Shown: in pieces, positions 1-11,708 of the stretch
How the letters are laid out: each line of letters starts with the position of its first letter
Numbering within the stretch: the stretch's first letter is position 1
Source: Daucus carota subsp. sativus
Lineage: Eukaryota; Streptophyta; Magnoliopsida; Apiales; Apiaceae
Direction of reading: 5' to 3'
DNA: 64,000 nt
Assembly (NCBI RefSeq): GCF_001625215.2
Contig: NC_030382.2
Span: 49,379,364-49,443,363, forward strand
Notes under the pieces: model-generated
Database searches by the model: none
Told to the model about the DNA's origin: nothing
Seen by the model: only the letters and a program-made list of their open reading frames with translations
Made by a program: the position numbers and the translations under genes

Positions 1-509
1 GTTTTAGAACAGGAATCATCAGAGTTTAAACTGGAAGCTGATCAGAGTTTAGCAAAGTCTGACAGAGTTTAATAAAGTCTGATCAGAGTTTACATAGTCA
101 AGACTCGACAGAGTTTACACGTGGAAAGAGCTCAGAAGCGGATATACTTCAAGGAAGGATAGAAGCTGAGGAGTGATTTGCTGACTATGGAAACTAAACA
201 GAAAACTGGAGCAATCTTTGATTGATAGAATTCATAGCAGATTTATAGGATATCAAATCAGAGATTGATTTTGTAACTGTGTCTATATAAACACAGATTA
301 GGGTTACTCTATATGAGTTGAGTTATCGAGTACATTGTTAAGAACCCTAGCAGCTCTTAGTGATAATATATAAATCACTGAGAGAGTTTTTGTAACCTAC
401 TAAGCTTTGTGAATAAGAGTTTACTGCTTTCAATCTCTTATATTGTCCAATTGTGTTATTGATTGTGTTCACTATATCTGTTTATATAGTGAGTTTATAG
501 GACCTAACA
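1..509 (+). mobile_element. 3' part of an LTR (probably Copia-type retrotransposon), cut by window edge
   Basis: The segment reads like the right part of a plant LTR. A TATA-like CTATATAAACACAG lies near 283, followed by a leader and a T-rich stretch, and it ends in TAACA at 505-509, as expected for an LTR of the TG...CA type. Five copies of CAGAGTTTA (20, 43, 63, 83, 109) sit upstream of the TATA-like box, where U3 enhancers lie. No methionine-tRNA primer-binding site follows the end, so this is a 3' LTR or a solo LTR. The left end is outside the window, so strand and superfamily are inferences. Confidence 0.6.
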
Positions 510-648
510 ACTAAAAACACCGAAATCGGCGTATAAAACTTGCTACAAAATGATACTGACAACGGTTAGGTAAATCATTATAAATTGTCACCTCACCGTC
601 AGTATATCATTTTGTAGCAAGTTTTATATACAATTCGGTATTTTTAGT
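510..648. mobile_element. Palindromic MITE
   Basis: Two arms of about 50 bp are near-perfect reverse complements. Left arm: ACTAAAAACACCG, then GTATAAAACTTGCTAC and AAAATGATACTGAC. Right arm: GTCAGTATATCATTTTG, GTAGCAAGTTTTATATAC and CGGTATTTTTAGT. A loop of about 40 bp separates them. The element starts directly after the LTR end. No convincing target-site duplication was found, so the superfamily is open. Confidence 0.75.
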
Positions 649-1705
649 ATTACTATTGAAATGCATGTTTCATAACAACGATATAAAATTCCATATATTA
701 AATAACATATAAGAAGTTTTATTATTATTTTTAGATTATAAGTAATAAAAATATAACATGTATCATCTTATACATATTTTTGTACCAGATCTGATACTTC
801 TAATGTTTTTCTACAATAAAAAAAAATGATTATGAGAAGCATGACTTTCATTCCTTGTAGTTCCAGGGCCTTCAACGGATATCATGAACGCGAGGTGCAG
901 GATATCAGCCCGATAAACCCGGACAATCCTTGTGTGCCTATGACTAGCGCATCCTGGACGGGTGTCGGGCTGTAAGACCGAACCCGATCTAAAAGTACTC
1001 TCTCTGTCCCATCCAATTCTTTATATTAGGTTTGGGCACAGAGATTAAGGAATATATATGAAATAGTGAAAAGAAAAAAGAAAAGTTGGTGAAATTATGA
1101 GACCCATTAATATTTAATATATAAAAGAGAGAAAGTGAAGTAAAAGTAGCGTGAAAATAATATAACAAATATTCGGATCGTCTACATAAATGAGGATAAA
1201 ACAAGTGAAAAAGATGGACTCAAAACATAAAACCAATACTCGAATGGAGGAGATACAACACAAAGTCCCAAACAACCAAACCAACATTAAAATGATATAC
1301 ATGCGATGTAGAGATCGGTCCATTGGCTAAGACCACGGGTCCACTGCCATGAATATTTATGGGCCGACCCATTGGCTAAGACCACGGCCATGGATATATT
1401 TATGGGCTGGAAGAAAGGTCTCATTAGTGTTTCAGCCACTTGTTCTATTACATGAATATGTATGAGGGTGTTAGAATTGATATACAGGCTTGTTGGGCTA
1501 ACTGGCTCGTTGGTGTTTCTTTGAGCTCAGTAAAAAATACGTAGAGGCCCATCATCCTTAAATCTGTAAAATTCTGGAATTATTCTTTTTGATTTGAGTG
1601 TAAAATTCGTGAATGTTGATAAGGAACAAAAATCGGGTTATTCTACATCGGATCATTTAGAGTCTGGTTACTTCCGAATAGTTCTTCTGGCTGGATTTCT
1701 TATAA
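649..1705. other. Intergenic, no gene seen
   Basis: AT-rich DNA without convincing coding sequence. At 1000-1030 the string TACTCTCTCTGTCCCATCC resembles a decayed Stowaway terminus, but no matching right end was found. At 1319-1411 a phrase containing CCATTGGCTAAGACCACGG occurs twice, about 49 bp apart, as a short direct repeat. Confidence 0.5.
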
Positions 1706-2173
1706 CTATTACAGCATATTCGCTTTGTAATCCCACACTTCGACTCAATTAGCAAATCAGACCCAACACTTTGAAATGTAATAGCTTGTAACTCTAAATT
1801 TCATTTAGTTTTCGGTTTATAATCCTAACTCACACATTCATTAAAAACAGTCGTTGACTTTAACTGTTTGATAGGTGACAGTGTGTATATTAATTTCTAA
1901 CAGCTACTTTACCCCGTGACCCCTCAAAGTTTTAAAATATAATACATAAATTTTGAGGGTAACAGGAGGTACAGTAACTCTTGGAAACTAATATAAATAC
2001 TGTCAACTCTCAAACAGTTAAAATTTACGGCAGTTTTTAACGGATGTGTGGGTCAAAATTACAAACTGAAAGCTAATTGAAATTTAAGATTACAAATTAT
2101 TACGCTTCAAAATATGGGGTTCGATTTACTAATTAGCCAAAGTCTTAAATTACAAAATGCAATATACTCTAAT
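1706..2173. mobile_element. Foldback element with arms of about 215 bp
   Basis: The left half (about 1706-1935) is the reverse complement of the right half (about 1946-2173) over nearly its whole length at roughly 75-80% identity judged by eye. Anchors on the left are ATTACAGCATATT, CAATTAGCAAATC, TTAACTGTTTGA and TTTACCCC; their complements occur on the right in reverse order. There is almost no loop. Size and structure fit a long-TIR MITE or Mutator-like foldback element. A transcript would form a long hairpin. No target-site duplication was identified. Confidence 0.75.
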
Positions 2174-2535
2174 TTTTACTTACGTTTCTCGATTCGTCTC
2201 AAAACAAAGGTCTGATGACAACTCCCAAGTCCTGACCCAAAAATGAAGTGTCAGGATTTTTCTCGGAAAGGAGCCAATTTTATTTTTCCCCCCATATTTT
2301 GGAGCAATTAGTTAGAACAAGAGAAATAAATGATTTTTAATAAATTTATCCAAATTTTTATTATTCTTAATTAATATTATAAAAATATTAGTCAGATTTT
2401 CATTTCATAATAATGATGGCCCTCCTCGTACATGAAAATTCCCAACAATCAAAATCTTTCAACTAACTTAAAAAGTTGTTACAATATACCACGCGCACAT
2501 ATTAGAAAGACCCATAATAATATTGTATTATTAAA

Positions 2536-3888
2536 TTTGTATTAATAGGATATAATTTCTTCTTTATTTTTAGATATTATAATATGACTTCTGAAGTATG
2601 ATAATAAATTTATTAGAAAATAAATGTATAAATTTGGAAGATTAGCCAAATATGAAAGTCAATCCAAATTTACAAATAATAACATTGTATTATTGAGTTT
2701 GTATTAATAGGTAATTCCTTCATTATTTTTGGATTATAATATAACTTCTGAAGTATGACAAAAAATTGTTAGAAAATAAGAGAATTAGTATCAAAATATT
2801 TTATATAAATGTGATATATTTGGAATGTGGAAAAGTTAAATTCAGTGATAATATTATGATATCAGAGACACGACAGCAAATTTCCATAATGAGTGACGAA
2901 AGAATTGTATTATCTTACGTGTTAGAATAGGCGCCAAATATATTTATAACTGACAAATTTGAAATACGAATCGGTTAAGATTAACGACCGTATCCTGACG
3001 CCAAAAACACGACATACAATTTCAACGTCACAAACACGACATGTAATTTATACGGCGAGTAATGAAAAATAACGGTATTATCTTACGTAATAAAAGAACA
3101 TAAATCAATACATCATATAAACATAAAATGAGATATATCAATTGAATCATACATAAATTTAGCTTACAATAACTTTTTTTTCCCATCATTTTATGTACAA
3201 AGTTTAAAAGCTAAATTAGAAACTTAACTTTTTTGAAGCAATAATTAGCAACTTAATAGAATTGAACAACAATAACTAAAAAATAACTTAATAAAAGGTA
3301 ATTCCTTCATTATTTTTGGATTATAATATAACTTCTGAAGTTGACAAAAATTTGTTAAAAAAATAAGAGAATTTGTATCAAAATATTTTATATAAACATG
3401 ATAAATTTGGAATGTGGAATAGTTAAATTCAGTGATAATATTATGATATGAGAGACACGACAACAAATTTGTGTAACAAGTGACGAAAGAATCATATTTT
3501 CTTACGTATTAGAATAGGCGCCAAATATTTTTATAACCGACAAATTTGAAATACGAATCAGTGAAGTTTAATGACAGTATCCCAACGTCAGGAACACGAC
3601 ATACAAGACGTCAGAAACACGACATACAATCTTGACGTCACAAACACGACAGATAATCTATGTGACGGGTGCCGAAATAACGGTATCATCTTACGTAATA
3701 AAATCATGAATCATAATATATCATATAAACATAAAATTGAGATATATCATCTGAACAATAGAAAATTTTAGCTTACTATAACTTTTTTCATCATTTTATG
3801 TACAAAGTTTAAAAGCTAAATTAGAAACTTAACTTTTTCGAAGCAATAATTAGCAACTTAATAGAATTGAACAACAATAACTAAAAAA
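2536..3888. repeat. Tandem duplication, unit 587 bp, plus a partial third copy
   Basis: The block beginning GTAATTCCTTCATTATTTTT at 2711 recurs at 3298 and stays alignable until about 3888, so two units of about 587 bp lie head to tail. A diverged shorter copy starts near 2536 (TTCTTCTTTATTTTTAGAT, then ATGACTTCTGAAGTATGAT). Inside each unit are short iterations of ACGTCA-AACACGACATAC, most numerous at 3588-3650. No coding sequence is evident; the units look like non-autonomous transposon or satellite-like DNA. Confidence 0.85.
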
Positions 3889-4225
3889 TGATTAATGAAT
3901 AATTTAATTGGCGATGATGTAATAAATGAGGAAAGCGGTCAGCTCTCAGTCTATCCTTGTGCGTGAAGAGGAACTTAGGCGTTCCCCCAACTTTGACTGT
4001 CCTCCGTTAGATGAACTTCCAGATGAACGGCTAAGATGAATAGTAGCCTCATCACAGTGCTTACTTAAAGCCCACCTCAGTTGTCCAAAAAAAAACATGA
4101 GTTATGGAGAAGTTTAGCTACAGCTCTAGTCGGTAGAGAGAGAGAGCAAAACCAGAAAGTCATTCAATTCAATTCGTAATTCCCTTAAAAAGCTTTCACT
4201 CCTTGAATCCAATTACTCATCTGAT
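3889..4225 (+). promoter_or_regulatory. Upstream region and 5' leader of the MYB gene
   Basis: This short stretch between the tandem repeat and the MYB start codon must hold its core promoter and leader. A purine-rich GAGAGAGAGAGAGC tract at 4136-4149 and the A-rich start context (CTGATATGGCT) are typical of plant leaders. No clear TATA box could be fixed. Confidence 0.4.
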
Positions 4226-6556
4226 ATGGCTCACCATGGTGCTTCTGGCTATGGTGGTGGTGCAAGTACTGGTCTTTTTGGTTTCGAAATCTCTCCTGAT
4301 CACAACAATCTCACCATTCCTCCTCGTAATCCTCCTGCTTTCAACAATCACACATCAATTCCACCGTTCTCCGCTGTCGAAAGGTTTGTTGCAGGCCACC
4401 ATGAGATGCCTACTCGTCAGAATAACATGCTGATCTTTAATCAGAATTATTTGCACGGACCTGATGAATCCACTGATTTTTTCTTTGGAAATTCTCATTC
4501 GGGGCTCAATCATTTGGGCGCTCCTCCTCCTCCTCGCGGTCAAGGAAGCAACAATATTATTCAGCAAGGGCCTCATGGCTTTTACATGACTGAGAGCCAG
4601 ATTCGGAACTGGGAGAGGAACGTTGCTGCGAATCGCGAGCAAGCCATGAGGAGGACTCATGATCTGAGGCAGAGGAAGAGAAGGAGAGTCCGAGGCGGCG
4701 GTCACTCATCCACTAACATCAAGGGACAGTGGACTATCGATGAAGACAGGTTCGATCTATCTTATATACTCAGATTATATATAGTGATTAATTAATTTTT
4801 TTTATGCATGTAAAATTGTTCATGAGATGTGGTAATAAATAAAAATGATTATTTGTACTGCAGGAAGCTGCTGAGTCTGGTGCATGAATACGGAGACCGG
4901 AAATGGGCTCTGATCGCCGAGGAGATGTTGGGCCGCGCCGGCAAGCAGTGCCGTGAGAGATGGCAGAACCATCTTCGCCCTGATATTAAGGTTGTCTTGT
5001 TGTTATTTACCTCTCATAGTTGCCATCTGCTAACTAATTTACATATATGCCATCATTTCTTAGTTTTATTTTCTTCCGCCGACTTCACTATTCCAGCTAT
5101 TCTGCTTCTGTTGCATTCTGCATGTAATTTTATGCTTACGTGTGTGTATAGATACAAATTACTATGTGTTTCTATAGAATGATAGATCTCTCTTCTAAAG
5201 GCATCTAGAACTGGATTTTTTGTTACATATACAGTTTTACCATTACAATAACCTCTTAATTTTTGTTGCGCCGGTGACCCGAATTCCACAAATTTGGCCC
5301 TAAATTTTCCCAGATTTCAAGTTTTTCATAAACACCTTATGTAACTATATAGATATTATTTGTTTTGATACTATTTATAATTAAATATTTATTTTCTGAA
5401 AAGCGAAGCTTTTGTTTCTCTACAATCATGCCCAAAACTGTAGCCAAGATTTTTTCATATTTCTAGGGCTTTAATATTGTTGATACTGCACAAAACATGA
5501 AGAGGCGAGCACAGGAAAAAATTAGCATGTATATCGTGCTCCTCGGATCCGTATATAAGTGCTATCCAGAAAAACTGCTAATAATAACAATACAATTTGT
5601 TACAAATTAGCGTCATGCATGTGTGTGTACAACTTTTCCCAAAAGAAGAAATCAGCAACCAGGATGATTATATATTTCTATATTTTCGCAGTACTGTTTT
5701 ACACACACAAATTATAATTGATTTTTTGGTGAGAAATTGACAGAAGGATAGCTGGAGCGAAGAGGAAGAGAGGATGCTGATTGAATGTCATCAGAGGCTT
5801 GGAAACAGGTGGGCAGAAATTGCCAAGAGGATCCCTGGAAGGAGCGAGAACGCCATCAAGAATCACTGGAATGCAACCAAGAGGAGGCAGTTCCCGAAGA
5901 AGCGTAAGGCCAAGAGAGACAGGGATGCTTCCAAGAATTCTGTTCTGCGTGACTACATCACAGCCAAGCTTCTCAAAGCAGCGGCAAGTCATGGCCCAAA
6001 CGCCACTGCTCCGGCTCCTCCTGCTCCGCCTAATTCCAACTCGGGGGGTCCAGCAAACAACTCTGAGGTTCCGCAGTCCACATCCGAGGATTCTACTGGT
6101 TTTGAGCCACTGTCTGATGAAGATCTCGATTTCATGAAAAACGTGTTGGGCAGCGTGAATAATCCTGTGGCTGGTGATGGTAACCTTGTGAGTGATGGCA
6201 ATGTGAATTCCTCTTCTTCCTCTGAGAATGGAGCCATGATGATCACTCCTGATCACCAAAACATGGAATTGAATGAAAATGCTGTGAATGGAGATGTGAT
6301 GATGCAGCCAATGAATACTGATTATGTGCAGCCAGCAGCTGATCCATACAAAGTTTCTGATCTGTTGGATGGAGTTTACAGCACTCCCTATCTCGACTAC
6401 TGCTTCGATGGCACGCCCTATGTCGACAAAGCTCATCAGCAGCAGCAGCAGGAGCAGCTCATGAATCAGGCAGCTGAAGGTGCAGCTTCGACTAGCGGCA
6501 CAAAGGAGATGGATCTGTTTGACATGGTTCTGGCCAACTTTCACTACCCTCAGTAA
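4226..6556 (+). CDS. R2R3-MYB transcription factor, MYB98/MYB64/MYB119/MYB118 clade
   Basis: A nuclear DNA-binding regulator of 487 aa in three exons: 4226-4749, 4864-4990 and 5744-6556, all with GT-AG borders and continuous frame. The N-terminal 160 residues are glycine-, proline- and asparagine-rich, followed by a basic [12 protein letters not shown] stretch. The R2 repeat (about 165-217) begins [10 protein letters not shown] and contains [18 protein letters not shown]. The R3 repeat (218-266) contains [14 protein letters not shown] and [10 protein letters not shown]. The shared features [32 protein letters not shown] and the following LRDYI motif mark the gametophyte/seed MYB clade (Arabidopsis MYB64/98/115/118/119), whose members act in synergid, central-cell and endosperm or embryo programmes. 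The C-terminus is acidic with a short Q run (about 435) and is a likely activation domain. The assignment to one Arabidopsis orthologue is not possible by eye. Confidence 0.93.
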
Positions 6557-7045
6557 AACAAGAATCCATCCATGCATGCAGCTGAACAAGACCTTTGTTT
6601 CTAGTATATGAGTTATGTTAATGAGTATGTGTATGTGCCCCTTGATCTTAAGAACTATACAAGTTCGATGATCTTGCGGCACTGAATAATTTATGTGTGA
6701 ATCTAGCTAAATAATCTTGTCTTGTACTGCTACATGAGGTCTGTGGATGTGTTCTTGTCAACTCCTCCCATCCCATGTTTCAGTTTATGAGACTTGTGTT
6801 GTAAGTGTAATGTTTCTAGCTATGCTAATTTAATTAGCTAGCTTCTATAATAATGTTCACCAGCTGCTGCTTATATTAGATAATTTTTTGTTGTTTTTAC
6901 CGCATTATATATAGTATCTCATAATTCCTTTTCTTCGATATCATCCAGCTGCTCGTAAATTAAAATTGCTCAATCAAATTTGTCCCGATCGGTGGAAAAT
7001 TAAAATTACAAAATATAATAATCACTTGATTATATTAATTAAAAA

Positions 7046-7238
7046 ATTACACATAATTAATAAAAATTAAAACACTCCCCCGGATCGCTGCAATCCAAGA
7101 ATTATCTATTGTTGATATAAATATAATATATTATTAATTAAAATTTAATAATTTACACATAATTAATAAAAACGAAAATACTGCCCGATCCAGGTGAATC
7201 GAGAATCATCGATGTTTGTATGAATATATAATAATGAT
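7046..7238. repeat. Pair of direct repeats of about 90 bp
   Basis: TTACACATAATTAATAAAAA occurs at about 7048 and 7153, each followed by a related block: A-rich, then CTCCCCCGGATCGCTGCAATC in the first and CTGCCCGATCCAGGTGAATC in the second, then a stretch ending in ATAAATATAATAT-like sequence. The period is about 105 bp. Confidence 0.65.
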
Positions 7239-8029
7239 ATTAGCATATTTAGAAAATAGGATGATGAGATTTAAAGTGGAAAAAGAGAGAAAGAGGAAGT
7301 AAAATTGGCAAAGTAGTTTGAAATACAGCGGCACGGAATACCGGGAGTGACGTATCAAGGTTACGTTCCGAGTGGGAAGTCTAGAGAGTAGTAATCCATC
7401 TACGTGATATCACCCGACAATGCATATCTATGTGTCTCAAACATTCATCTTAATTGTGCAGGATTAGCGGACATGCTATGACCAGCAGTCAACGAAGAAT
7501 AACAGACACGTAACCATCATGGATTTGGGCTGCTTACTTGGGCTGGCCTTTAATAGACGGGCTTTGATGGATCAGCAAATATGTTTTTCAGGATCTGCAA
7601 CTAGGCCCGACCCGTACCGATCATTTTAAGGCTCCTGTAGTCCTGTGTGGCTGTGCCGCCTGTGCGTGCTAATCTTTTGATTTGGATCCTTTGCAGTTCG
7701 CAGGGATAGCATCGCCAGATTATAATTATTTTTCAATAATTATCTATATTTTTTATAAATCTAAAAAAGTAGAGCATACAATTTATTGATTGAAAATAAA
7801 AAATAAATGAAAGGTACTTTTTATTATGCACAAGGCCGGCTTAACCGTAAAGCCAACTAAGCAGACGCTTAGGCCCCCAATCCCGAAAAGACCCAAAAAA
7901 AATTTATGCAAAGTATAAGTAGATATAAATATCAGGGCAACACTATACAATGCCATATTGGCATCACTTCAGATGATAATAATCTAAATAAATTTTCAAG
8001 ATAATAAATTTACTACGTGTATAATTTAC

Positions 8030-8240
8030 TATGTTATACAGTACTTTTTACACGTAATTTTGAGGTGTAAAACATGCTTCTATATATTATCTTTCAATTT
8101 TTCTTTTTTTAAATAAAAATGTAATATCTATATTTTTATTCATAAAAAGAAAATTATAAAAATAATATATAGAAGCACGTCTTTTTCACATCTCAAATTA
8201 CTGTGTAAAAAATTAAAATGATTTTTGGAACGAAGGAAGT
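8030..8240. mobile_element. Degenerate Stowaway-like MITE
   Basis: The sequence around 8052-8090 (ACACGTAATTTTGAGGTGTA, then GCTTCTATATATTATC) returns as its reverse complement at 8165-8215 (ATAATATATAGAAGC, then ACATCTCAAATTACTGTG). The right end GGAACGAAGGAAGTATA matches a worn GGACGGAGGGAGTA Stowaway terminus. The left terminus is not preserved. Confidence 0.55.
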
Positions 8241-9146
8241 ATAGACTAACATGTTACAGAAGACCGTGACAAAGATAAACATGTAGTTCCTGGTATTGAA
8301 ATCAACTCAGGTTCCATTCTCATTTGCTCTTTCTCAAAGTCATATATATGCTATTAAATGTGGTAACTAGGGTGAGACTCTCATCTTCCTCATATTCCCA
8401 CTTTACAAGTAATTGTAGCATATTGTATTTTCAGGGTCTCAGAATATTCATCCCAGTATCATGATTATCTGCATTTGAATTTCATATAGGCTATAGCAGA
8501 TGAAATATTTGGCATATAAATGAGTGTGATAAATAACACAAATAAACTATCTAAACATTGTGCTCAGTTCTCTTTGAAGGGAAGAAAAGGCACCATTTGT
8601 AACATTTCGACTTGATTAGCCTTTTTTGTACACTCTAAAGAGTAAAGACACAAAGGAGCATGATAAGTTACCTAATCAACTTCCTAAGATGTTGCCCTGC
8701 TAGTAGTAAATTAGTAATCAAGCATTATCTTGATTCAATACTTTATTTTTTGTGGAAGACATCATTGCTCAAAACATATCAGTGGAGCAATATAGATACT
8801 TTACTTCACATATTGTAAGAAAATCCTGGATTCTTATTTGGTAACAAAGCCACTGAAGCAAATTCAGTTTGATCGTGCTGTGCAATAACAGAGTTTTTAA
8901 CATAACCCTGCTATAATCTTTAAAACGAATTATATACACCATTCAATGATTCTAATGCAGCAAGACAAAGGATTAACATACTTTAGATGTCTCATAAGCC
9001 CCAACAGTATTTAGGCTTTCGTAAAGTTGCTAGATAAACATCATCTCATCTTCATATAGATTCTTGCAGACATGCACCTTTGTGCCAAGTGCTTTGATGC
9101 TGTTAAAATCAAACAAACCAAAAGCACTCATTGTGGTCCACCTGAA

Positions 9147-9758
9147 TCACTTATTAGAACTCCCACCATGCTTACGAGTTTGCTTGTCTTTTCTCTTTCC
9201 CTTCCCCTTCTCTTCTCGGGCAGATTTGCCTTCCCTCTTCTGCTTACCCTTCTGCTTCCTGTTCTCGCCTTTATGCTTTTCACTCTTGTCTTGGACAAAG
9301 TGATCATCAGAAGTAACAGGAGGATCATAAACATCAGGTGCCCACGTTACATGCACTCCCTCCTTCTCACGACTACCTTTGAAGGCCGACACAAGCTTCT
9401 TATCACTAGGCCAGCTCTTATGACTATGACTAGAAGTTTGAGCACATCCCAATTCAGAATTTGCTTCCTTCTCGTCCTCAAACATACATTCTTGATCTCC
9501 CACACTACTATCATTCCTCGATACAACTTTGCCATATCCACTTTGTGCCAATATTTCAGCAGTCAAGTCTTCATCCTCCTCATAATCACCATCCCCCTCC
9601 GCACTGACATTCGCATAAATATGTTCTTGATCACCCACATTGTGAGCATCAGTTATACTGCTCTGATGTTGCTCCTTTAGAGTCTTTGTCAGTTCAGACC
9701 CAAGCCCAGATGCTGAAACATTTTCCACAGGACTACTGCTAGTACTATATTGATCCAT
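9147..9758 (-). CDS. Plant protein of unknown function, acidic middle and basic lysine-rich tail
   Basis: A single open frame of 203 aa, which I do not recognise as a named family. Residues 1-60 are polar and serine-rich. Residues about 61-70 are strongly acidic (EGDGDYEEDEDLT), followed by AEILAQSGYG. Around 137-150 is a hydrophobic island HVTWAPDVYDPP, the most conserved-looking part. The last 45 residues are almost all K, R, E and G with repeated KGK/KRK blocks that would act as nuclear localisation or nucleic-acid-binding sequence. I chose the start at 9758 because upstream in-frame codons run through hydrophobic, UTR-like sequence that includes a plausible acceptor (CTCACAG), which suggests a 5'-UTR intron. 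No membrane segment or signal peptide is seen. Function is unknown. Confidence 0.7.
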   Translation of the reverse strand: MDQYSTSSSPVENVSASGLGSELTKTLKEQHQSSITDAHNVGDQEHIYANVSAEGDGDYEEDEDLTAEILAQSGYGKVVSRNDSSVGDQECMFEDEKEANSELGCAQTSSHSHKSWPSDKKLVSAFKGSREKEGVHVTWAPDVYDPPVTSDDHFVQDKSEKHKGENRKQKGKQKREGKSAREEKGKGKRKDKQTRKHGGSSNK

Positions 9759-11339
9759 TACTCGTAAACAGAGGCAAAAATTCAAGAACTTCTGTGAGGC
9801 AATAAACCAAACACTTTGTAGACAAAAGAAAAACAACTTTCTTTATAAAAAAGACACAAATTAGGCTGAACCCCAAAGGATATTTTAACCTTATAGATAA
9901 AACCCGGATCTTCAAAATCGACAGGAAAATTTAGAAGAGGGTGCGCAAATCTTGAGCACCGATGGTTGGACCTAGGCTATAAGAAATTACAAGATGGATT
10001 AACATATTTTATATATGGTCAATGTATATATGATTGTCTGCTATGTGCTATCACACCATTTTGATTTTTTACGATCTCGTGTGCTACAGTTTACCCGGTT
10101 TTGGCATGTAATTTTGTATTCAATAGTTATTTAATCCCTTTTATCCACTACGTAAATTATTTTACAAATTGTAATTAGACTAATTAATATTGGAGTTGAA
10201 GCATTAGTCAAATTACAGAATGAAAGAGTTGAGTTCTCGTTACAAGAAAACACTTAAAAGTGTAAGCTCGAGGCACGCTCATGTAAAATATGGAAACTCC
10301 TATATTCATGGTAATGACTTCTTACGAGTTAAAATACACAAATTTAAGCCAAAAATCTGATATGAGTATGCAGCCAAAAGTCTGGTATGAGTATATTGTG
10401 GATGAATCAAAGGAAGCTTGTGCAAAAATTCTGAAGGTCTCCCTCCCAAACTTAGCTTGAGCGAGAGTCGAACTCGAATATTTGGAATAACAGAAGATAA
10501 ACCATTATCTATACATTCTCGTTGTACTTATATATTATAATGAGTTTACTGTAATATTTCTGAGATATGTTCCTAACAACAACTCAATTACGAGTAACAA
10601 AAATGATTGCAGGCTTTCTTAAATGATCATCATACTGACCATGCAGCATTGGAGTGGCTAACAATCTGAAAATAATCTAGGAAAACACTTTCGTTGGAAA
10701 CCTAACAGATGCAGGGCAGCATATAATTCTGTCCTTGGTATTGACCATCGATCACCGACCGATCACCAGACTCCAAGCATGTTAGTTCCAGCCCTGCTAA
10801 ACCTGTTAAGGGTATAAAATCTTATCAAGTTTGAGGAGTTAGGGCTCCTAAACTTGATCCAGACAATAATTCGATGTCCTTGTCAGCAGACTCAGCAAAG
10901 CAGACTTGCCTTAGTCGCTAGACTCTGAGTAATATAGCAGTTTACCTACTAACAGTATTTGACAAGGAGAAAAAGACACCATCCCAAAAGAACATCCACC
11001 AGAAAATCACGGAAGATCTATTTCTCCCAAACATGCGTTCATCTTTCCATCTTCATACCTTCCGTGATAGACATCGACAACACACCAGCTCCATTGCCGT
11101 CATGTCCATCGCACCATTTCAGAAATGGTAATAACAAACAAAATATATATGTCCATAAATTCAAATCACATTTATATAAAAAAAACAAACAAACAGAACA
11201 GTCATAATATATTGATATACAAATCTGCATTATTTATGTTGTACAAGTTTTAAGTACATCAAAAAGGGTAAATATATTCTAATTCTATTCCCAATAATAT
11301 TATCTGGGAAGAGAGATACATGTTGAACTAGGACAAGGA
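9759..11339. other. Intergenic and probable 5' leader/intron of the 9147 gene
   Basis: The leader of the minus-strand gene at 9147 should start in this stretch. At 10440-10480, minus strand, GAGTTCGACTCTCGC resembles a tRNA-type B box, so a tRNA-derived SINE remnant is possible. No additional coding region was found. Confidence 0.4.
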
Positions 11340-11708
11340 TCAGGATGAGTTCATTTTCTGAGAGACTGAGTTTGAGGATTTAATGAACTCGATGCATTCA
11401 TCGATAGCTTCAGCTCTATGAGAATCTACTGGAGCCACCAAAGGCTTTGCTCGTCCTGACGAAGATCTCTCCTTGAAATCACCCCCTCTCCTCCTGGAAA
11501 CCAAACGCAGAGCTGCAGCAACTTTGTGACCGAGATTCTGAATATATCTCATTGGCAATAATTCCAGTCTTCCCGGCAACCTAAATCTGCAGGTTCCTGT
11601 CAACTTCGATTCACCTCTCCTACTAGAGTTTTGCTTGTTGAACACTGATCCTTCCCTGACATCAGCATCGGGTTTACGGACTGGCTGAGGACTGTTTTCT
11701 GGGAACAT
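11340..11708 (-). CDS. Small basic plant-specific protein with a conserved C-terminal PVDSHRAEAI motif
   Basis: An intronless frame of 122 aa. The N-terminal 45 residues are polar and probably disordered. The middle (about 43-75) is basic with LPGRLELLPMRYIQNLG, then KVAAALRLVSRRRG. The C-terminus carries APVDSHRAEAIDECIEFI followed by a serine-rich tail. I recall this C-terminal motif from a family of small uncharacterised plant proteins, some of which carry the label 'josephin-like' in databases although they contain no Josephin catalytic residues; that recollection should be checked. There is no signal peptide. The basic amphipathic middle could bind nucleic acid or membrane, but this is inference. 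It lies 2.9 kb downstream of a true Josephin gene on the same strand. Confidence 0.75.
   Translation of the reverse strand: MFPENSPQPVRKPDADVREGSVFNKQNSSRRGESKLTGTCRFRLPGRLELLPMRYIQNLGHKVAAALRLVSRRRGGDFKERSSSGRAKPLVAPVDSHRAEAIDECIEFIKSSNSVSQKMNSS

Larger units (their letters stand above)
6557..9146. other. Intergenic, MITE relics
   Basis: Holds the MYB 3' flank, a pair of direct repeats (7046-7238), a fragment with GGCCGGCTTAACCGTAAAGC near 7831 resembling the end of a hAT-like element, and a Stowaway-like relic (about 8030-8240). The right end (about 8900-9146) is presumably the 3' flank of the minus-strand gene at 9147. No further coding sequence seen. Confidence 0.5.

Noticed and set aside
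1000..1270. Possible Stowaway element starting TACTCTCTCTGTCCC
   Set aside because: The only candidate right end (GAATGGAGGAGATAC near 1241) matches poorly and there is no TA duplication.
5699..6682. Long minus-strand open frame (327 codons) opposite the last MYB exon
   Set aside because: It is antisense to well-supported coding sequence, is rich in H, I and R as expected for a shadow frame, and matches no family.
9064..9680. Plus-strand open frames of 79 and 202 codons
   Set aside because: They are antisense to the minus-strand gene at 9147-9758, whose codon pattern and composition (acidic, then lysine-rich) look more protein-like.
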